Of a DNA stretch of 10,680 nt, positions 7,430 through 10,680 are shown piece after piece. How positions within the stretch are numbered: the first letter of the stretch is position 1; the number at the start of each line of letters is the position of its first letter. The translations under genes and the position numbers were made by a program. This DNA comes from a bacterium (lineage in GTDB: Bacteria; Zhuqueibacterota; Zhuqueibacteria; Thermofontimicrobiales; Thermofontimicrobiaceae): positions 1-10,680 of the forward strand of contig JALOPY010000036.1 in the NCBI GenBank assembly GCA_025453735.1. Reading direction: 5' to 3'. A model generated the notes under the pieces. The model was not told where the DNA came from. It saw only the letters and a list, made by a program, of their open reading frames with translations, and ran no database searches.

Positions 7430-8665
7430 TTAATCTGGCTTTAAAAATGAATTAATGATGCTATTTTTAACGATGACTTTGCCCTGGGGAATGATTGTCG
7501 ATTGCCCGATGACAGTGATCCCATTATCGTCCTGCTGTTCCAGAGAATCATCGCTTTGATGAAGACACCCAATTTCACAATTTTCATTAATGATAATATC
7601 GGTATCAAGAATGGATTCATTGACAACACTTTTTTTTCTAACGATTGAATCAAACATAATGATAGATTTACTAATTTTGGCGCCCTCCTCGACAATTACA
7701 CCGGGAAAGATCACGCTATCGGACACCTGTCCTTTGACAACGCAACCAGTGTAAATGATGCTATTATGGATTTCTGCCGAATCTGCAATGATCGTCGGCG
7801 TTCGATCCCGCAAATTACGATGGTCCAAATTTGTCCTCACTTCCCAATGTTTCAAGTCAACCGGAGAATGATCGCTCAACAAATCCATATTCGCCTGCCA
7901 GAATTCTTTGATCGTCCGTGAATATGCCCAATAATCATAAAATTTATATCCATACGCGCGATATGATCTTATCATTCGGGGAAGAATATCATGTCCGAAC
8001 TCAAAAGATGTCGATTTTGAATTCTGAATTAATTCTGCCAATATTTTTCTTAATATTTTTGCGTTGAACAAATAGATGGTCAATGAAGCCCACGTGGATT
8101 TTGGATTGGCTGGCTTTTCATGATACGCAGTGATCCTGCCGCCGGTTATTCCATCCTCTTCGTCTATCGCAGCAAGACCAAAGCGATGGGCAGATTGAAT
8201 CGGCACTTCCTTGAAAACAGCCGTAACATCGGCTTGTTTCGTGAGATGAAAATCAATCAACTCCTGGTAATTCATGTGATAGACGTGATCCCCGGATAAT
8301 ACGAGCACCAGGTCCGGCTGGAACTCATCGATGAACTCGATATTTTGATACACCGCATCTGCTGTTCCCCGGTACCAGTCCGAATTGTGTTCCGATTTAA
8401 ACGGGGGCAAAACCATTGCCCCTCGATCTCGTCCCACCATATCCCAGGAGCTTCCAATGCCAATGTGGCGCACCAGGGATGCGGAGTGGTACTGGGATAG
8501 CACGCCGACTTTTTCGATGCCAGAATGCATGAGATTGCTCAGGGGAAAATCAATAATTCGATACATGCCGCCATACGGCACAGTAGATTTGGGTCGGTTC
8601 AGCGTCAGCACCTTCAGCTCGTCAACACGACCGCCAGCCAGGATCATCGCCAGTATTTTTTTCAT
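7430..8665 (-). CDS. ADP-glucose pyrophosphorylase paralogue, probably modulatory subunit
   Basis: 411 residues, homologous over the full length to the neighbouring glgC product: shared RIIDF (36-40), WYRGTADAVYQN (98-109), SGDHVY (124-129), HEKP (182-185), and a C-terminal left-handed beta-helix. Several catalytic positions differ. The nucleotide loop reads AGGRVDEL instead of AGGxGxRL, so the Arg of E. coli R32 is Glu16 and the Gly before it is Val14. RAKP has become RPKS (the Lys is kept at 26). YWQDVGT has become YWAYSRT, placing Tyr248 at the metal-binding Asp276 position. Asp126 and Lys184 remain. In plant large subunits and Firmicutes GlgD, loss of loop residues marks a modulatory partner. 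The inference here is a regulatory subunit, or an enzyme with changed substrate. No Shine-Dalgarno sequence precedes ATG 8665; it lies first in the likely two-gene unit. Confidence 0.8.
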   Translation of the reverse strand: MKKILAMILAGGRVDELKVLTLNRPKSTVPYGGMYRIIDFPLSNLMHSGIEKVGVLSQYHSASLVRHIGIGSSWDMVGRDRGAMVLPPFKSEHNSDWYRGTADAVYQNIEFIDEFQPDLVLVLSGDHVYHMNYQELIDFHLTKQADVTAVFKEVPIQSAHRFGLAAIDEEDGITGGRITAYHEKPANPKSTWASLTIYLFNAKILRKILAELIQNSKSTSFEFGHDILPRMIRSYRAYGYKFYDYWAYSRTIKEFWQANMDLLSDHSPVDLKHWEVRTNLDHRNLRDRTPTIIADSAEIHNSIIYTGCVVKGQVSDSVIFPGVIVEEGAKISKSIIMFDSIVRKKSVVNESILDTDIIINENCEIGCLHQSDDSLEQQDDNGITVIGQSTIIPQGKVIVKNSIINSFLKPD

Positions 8666-8710
8666 AGGAATAAAGTCGGGTGAGTAACCTTAAACTCCGC
8701 AATTAGCAAT

Positions 8711-8726
8711 TTATTTTAACCTGAAT
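8711..8726 (-). promoter_or_regulatory. Shared 16-bp element, glgC-paralogue side
   Basis: Read on the minus strand this is ATTCAGGTTAAAATAA, identical to the plus-strand sequence at 9123-9138 in front of the divergent sigma-factor gene. It contains TTAAAAT, a possible -10 box, 46 nt upstream of ATG 8665. No clear -35 is seen on this side. It could be a promoter core or a common regulator site. Confidence 0.45.
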
Positions 8727-8734
8727 AATTTATC

Positions 8735-8811
8735 GCGCAGCGAAGCTGCAAACATTTGCTCGACACAAAAACCCTCAACACAAAGACGCGAAGTGAAAAC
8801 ACCAAGCCCAC
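8735..8811. repeat. Intergenic repeat block, mirrored copy
   Basis: GCGCAGCGAAGCTGCAAA (8735-8752) is the exact reverse complement of 7397-7414. AACACCAAGCCCAC (8798-8811) matches the complement of 7373-7386 at 13 of 14 positions, in the same outward order. AACACAAAGACG (8777-8788) also pairs at 11 of 12 positions with CGTCTTAGTGTT (8983-8994), so part of this block is the outer arm of the nested repeats around the fold-back element. Confidence 0.65.
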
Positions 8812-8827
8812 AAAGATAAAAAATAAA

Positions 8828-8950
8828 GTAACTATTCACCGCTGAGAACGCAAAGGATCGCTGAGAGAACCTTTTCAGGGAAAAGCAAAAAAACAGAATA
8901 CTCTGCGACCTCAGCGTTCTTAGCGGTTAAAAACGCAACTGAATAGTTAC
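8828..8950. repeat. 123-bp fold-back (palindromic) element
   Basis: Terminal arms GTAACTATTCA (8828-8838) and TGAATAGTTAC (8940-8950) are perfect reverse complements. Inner arms 8839-8867 and 8901-8926 are also closely complementary (CCGCTGAGAACGC against GCGTTCTTAGCGG, then AGG-TCGC-AGAG with small gaps), with a 13-nt insertion in the right arm. The centre has a small hairpin, CTTTTC-agg-GAAAAG (8871-8885). AAAATAAA occurs directly on both sides (8820-8827 and 8951-8958), which could be an 8-bp target duplication or chance in A-rich DNA. It encodes no protein and resembles a MITE-like or other interspersed intergenic repeat. Confidence 0.65.
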
Positions 8951-8960
8951 AAAATAAAAA

Positions 8961-9000
8961 TTGTCTAAGTTTTTCTTTGTGTCGTCTTAGTGTTAAAGAT
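8961..9000. repeat. Outer right arm of nested intergenic repeat
   Basis: CTTTGTGTCGTCTTAGTGTTAAAG (the 'CTTAGTGTT' type, about 8975-8998) is complementary in style to the AACACAAAGACG tract at 8777-8788. It is a phrase often seen in bacterial intergenic repeats. No ORF is present; the rest of the spacer to 9108 is plain A/T-rich sequence. Confidence 0.4.
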
Positions 9001-9108
9001 TTTTTCAGTTAGAAATTATCAAAAAATGACAAACGATGCAAGCGATTTTTTTTCTTTTTCAGGAATCAAAGAATTATGTTGATAAATAGCTCATTTTTTT
9101 TTATCTTA

Positions 9109-9138
9109 TTGTCACTGCTTTGATTCAGGTTAAAATAA
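9109..9138 (+). promoter_or_regulatory. Putative promoter of sigma-factor operon with shared 16-bp element
   Basis: TTGTCA (9109-9114), a 16-nt spacer, TAAAAT (9131-9136). The -10 lies inside ATTCAGGTTAAAATAA (9123-9138), which is repeated in inverse orientation at 8711-8726 before the divergent pyrophosphorylase paralogue. The start point would be near 9143, giving a leader of about 40 nt. Confidence 0.5.
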
Positions 9139-9144
9139 TTTTAA

Positions 9145-9166
9145 ACGGTTCTTGAATTTCAACCGT
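9145..9166. promoter_or_regulatory. Inverted repeat in sigma-operon leader
   Basis: ACGGTT (9145-9150) and AACCGT (9161-9166) are perfect reverse complements with a 10-nt spacer, placed at the expected transcription start and 17 nt before ATG 9184. It may be an operator or a leader hairpin limiting translation. No Shine-Dalgarno sequence is visible before the ATG, so the leader may matter for expression. Confidence 0.35.
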
Positions 9167-9183
9167 CAAATAACTAAGCGATT

Positions 9184-9756
9184 ATGAATGATCCGGATCT
9201 AAAACTTGTAAAAAAAGCGAAACAGGGCGACCAGCACGCGTTTGGGAAACTCGTCAAAAAATATCAAAATAAGATTTTATATCTCGCTTATGATTTGGTT
9301 GGTAACTACACCGATGCCCAGGACGTTGCTCAAAACACATTTTTGCATGCTTTCAAAAATATTCCGTATTTTAGAGATGAATCAAGTTTTTCGACCTGGA
9401 TTTATCGAATCGCTACCAATGCGGCGATTGATTTTCAGCGGAGCAAAAAGCGGCGGAGACAAATTTTTATAAATCAATCCAAATATGACGAACAGGACCA
9501 ACCTTATCTTGAAAACGTAGAGGATCCTGCGGTTTCAATTATTAAAGACCTTGAAAACTCAGACTTGAAAGAATTAATCTCAGAATTGATGGAACAATTA
9601 TCTCCCCAGCAACGTGCCGCGTTTGTATTAAAGTTTTTTCACGACAAAACCACAGAGGAGATTGCCAAGATTATCGAGTGCAATCCAGTAACTGTGAGAG
9701 GACATCTGCTTCGTGCGACAATCAAGTTACGAAAAAAACTAAAGGATGAGCGATGA
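9184..9756 (+). CDS. ECF-type RNA polymerase sigma factor
   Basis: 190 residues, the normal length for an ECF (RpoE/SigW-like) sigma-70 factor, which directs RNA polymerase to a small regulon when its anti-sigma factor releases it. Region 2 spans about 18-88, with the typical YxNxIxxLAYxLVGNYTDAQDVAQNTF pattern (27-53) and the promoter-melting and -10 recognition segment FSTWIYRIATNAAIDFQR (69-86). Region 4 spans about 130-186: LSPQQRAAFVLKFF (139-152), then a helix-turn-helix TTEEIAKIIECNPVTVRGHL (156-175) for -35 recognition. No extra C-terminal domain is present. The ATG was chosen because MNDPDLKLVKKAKQGDxxAF is the usual ECF start; the upstream ribosome binding site is poor. Its stop overlaps the anti-sigma start by ATGA, a sign of translational coupling. 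Confidence 0.92.
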   Translation: MNDPDLKLVKKAKQGDQHAFGKLVKKYQNKILYLAYDLVGNYTDAQDVAQNTFLHAFKNIPYFRDESSFSTWIYRIATNAAIDFQRSKKRRRQIFINQSKYDEQDQPYLENVEDPAVSIIKDLENSDLKELISELMEQLSPQQRAAFVLKFFHDKTTEEIAKIIECNPVTVRGHLLRATIKLRKKLKDER

Positions 9757-10511
9757 GTTCCTGCAACCAAAAACATTTCACGGTTGATTATTTTTTTGAT
9801 GAATTAACAGACGATCAAAAACTAAAGTATGAAAACCACCTGAAACGATGCGAGCTTTGTCAGCAACACCTGGATGCTCTGAAAGGGACTGCAACGGCGG
9901 TCAAACGATTTCAGCGCCAACAGCCCGATAAAAAATTTTTGAAGAATTATCATCGTCAGTTACAAGAGCAGTTCTCTTCTGAAAAGAAAAGAACTCCTAT
10001 CATCGACAAGGTGATCGATATTTTTATCAGAAGACCTTCCATTGCAATTCGAATTGCCGAAGCAGTGGCGCTCCTCATAGTGGGTGTTTTTATCGGAAGA
10101 AATTTTGTGTGGCAATCAGAATTTTTACGAACTCCATTGTCGCAATATCAGAATAATTATCAAATTTTGAATGAAGATTTATTGCTAAAAAATTATCTCC
10201 GGGAAACTGAAATGGTTTTATTGGATGTCTCCAATTTAGACCCGGTTGAAGATCAAAAAATTATCTTCAATTTAATTCAATCAACAAAATATCGCTACTT
10301 GCTGCAAAAAACAGCCCTGCTTAAAAATCAGGCGTATGAATTAGAAGATCAACAATTGATCGAGCTCCTTAATCGAGTCGAGTTGATCCTTTTGGAGCTA
10401 TGTAATTTAGAAGAGCAAGTCTCTCCAGCAGCGATAGATGAAATCAAGCAGCAGTTGAAAAGATCCTATCTGTTGATGGAGATAAAATCAATAAAGCATC
10501 AGGAAATATAA
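9753..10511 (+). CDS. Zinc-finger anti-sigma factor, membrane-anchored
   Basis: 252 residues, overlapping the sigma gene by 4 bp (ATGA) and therefore very probably its cognate inhibitor. The N-terminal ZAS domain (about 1-45) shows C4, then H29-x3-C33-x2-C36 (HLKRCELC), the classical zinc ligand set that holds the sigma factor in the cytoplasm. A basic linker (50-95) leads to one transmembrane segment (about 99-116, IAEAVALLIVGVFIG). The remaining 135 or so residues should be extracytoplasmic and are predicted by eye to be helical and acidic (EDLLLKN, NRVELILLELCNLEEQ), with no family I recognise; this is the likely sensor. An exported TPR-like protein follows 27 bp later in the same direction. 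How the signal is sensed (proteolysis, ligand, redox) is not visible. Confidence 0.88.
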   Translation: MSSCNQKHFTVDYFFDELTDDQKLKYENHLKRCELCQQHLDALKGTATAVKRFQRQQPDKKFLKNYHRQLQEQFSSEKKRTPIIDKVIDIFIRRPSIAIRIAEAVALLIVGVFIGRNFVWQSEFLRTPLSQYQNNYQILNEDLLLKNYLRETEMVLLDVSNLDPVEDQKIIFNLIQSTKYRYLLQKTALLKNQAYELEDQQLIELLNRVELILLELCNLEEQVSPAAIDEIKQQLKRSYLLMEIKSIKHQEI

Positions 10512-10538
10512 TAATATGTTATCAGGAGTGATGAAATA

Positions 10539-10680
10539 ATGAAATCAATTACCAGAGCCTATATTCTATTCCCAATTTTTGTTATAATGATAATGCCATC
10601 AATCTCGAGCGCGCAGCAGGATTCCACATTATTTTTTGAGGCGAAGACATTGATGTTCCAGCAGAAATACCAGGATGCGT
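10539..10680 (+). CDS. Exported TPR-like protein (3' partial)
   Basis: Only the first 47 codons lie in the window. A signal peptide is clear: MKSITRAY, hydrophobic 9-20, then SISSA with likely cleavage before QQDST. The mature start, FFEAKTLMFQQKYQDA, fits the first helices of a tetratricopeptide repeat (A..L....KY.DA). AGGAG at 10524-10528 lies 10 nt before the ATG. An ATG at 10531 reads Met-Lys-stop and is not the start; its stop overlaps the true ATG (TAATG). The gene probably belongs to the sigma/anti-sigma operon (27-bp gap), and its product may act beside the extracytoplasmic domain of the anti-sigma factor. The rest of the protein is unseen. Confidence 0.7.
   Translation, partial: MKSITRAYILFPIFVIMIMPSISSAQQDSTLFFEAKTLMFQQKYQDA

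Noticed and set aside
8735..9000. CRISPR array or integron attC site
   Set aside because: The repeats are inverted and nested, not direct with regular spacers, and no cas or integrase gene is near.
8666..9183. Small RNA or riboswitch in the divergent spacer
   Set aside because: The hairpins are explained by interspersed inverted repeats; no known riboswitch core was recognised.

Overview
The window reads as chromosome of an AT-rich, diderm (Gram-negative-type) bacterium. An Omp85-type outer-membrane barrel, two exported beta-solenoid ('toast-rack') proteins, a sigma/zinc anti-sigma/TPR operon and bacterial glycogen genes together fit the FCB superphylum and relatives such as KSB1, Calditrichota or Zixibacteria. 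That placement is an inference from gene style only. No rRNA, tRNA, CRISPR array, integrase or transposase gene was seen.

Layout, left to right. (1) 1-1758, plus: 3' part of a large gene whose product joins a bactofilin-like beta-helix to an Omp85-type barrel; a perfect-stem terminator hairpin follows. (2) 1864-3091: a 33-nt near-perfect palindrome, a sigma70-like promoter, and an NAD-dependent epimerase-type SDR gene. (3) 3314-5180: two adjacent genes for exported beta-solenoid proteins, the second with a striking ladder of Asp-Glu-Gly turns. (4) 5375-6025: a multi-pass membrane protein, convergent with (5) and separated from it by one base. (5) 8665-6027, minus: two ADP-glucose pyrophosphorylase paralogues. 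The downstream one (6027-7277) has the expected catalytic residues. The upstream one (7430-8665) has lost the loop arginine and a metal-binding aspartate but keeps the overall fold, so the pair looks like a catalytic plus a modulatory subunit. (6) 8666-9183: a 518-bp divergent intergenic region packed with inverted repeats, including a 123-bp fold-back element. A 16-bp sequence is present in mirrored orientation in front of both divergent genes. (7) 9184-10680, plus: ECF sigma factor, zinc-binding anti-sigma factor (4-bp overlap), and the start of an exported TPR-like protein cut by the window end.

Functionally the window combines glycogen precursor synthesis (ADP-glucose), envelope proteins, and an envelope-type ECF signalling operon. 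Nothing in the sequence proves that these act as one system. The most distinctive items are the divergent second pyrophosphorylase, the beta-helix/Omp85 fusion, the acidic-ladder solenoid, and the nested inverted repeats around the second pyrophosphorylase gene.
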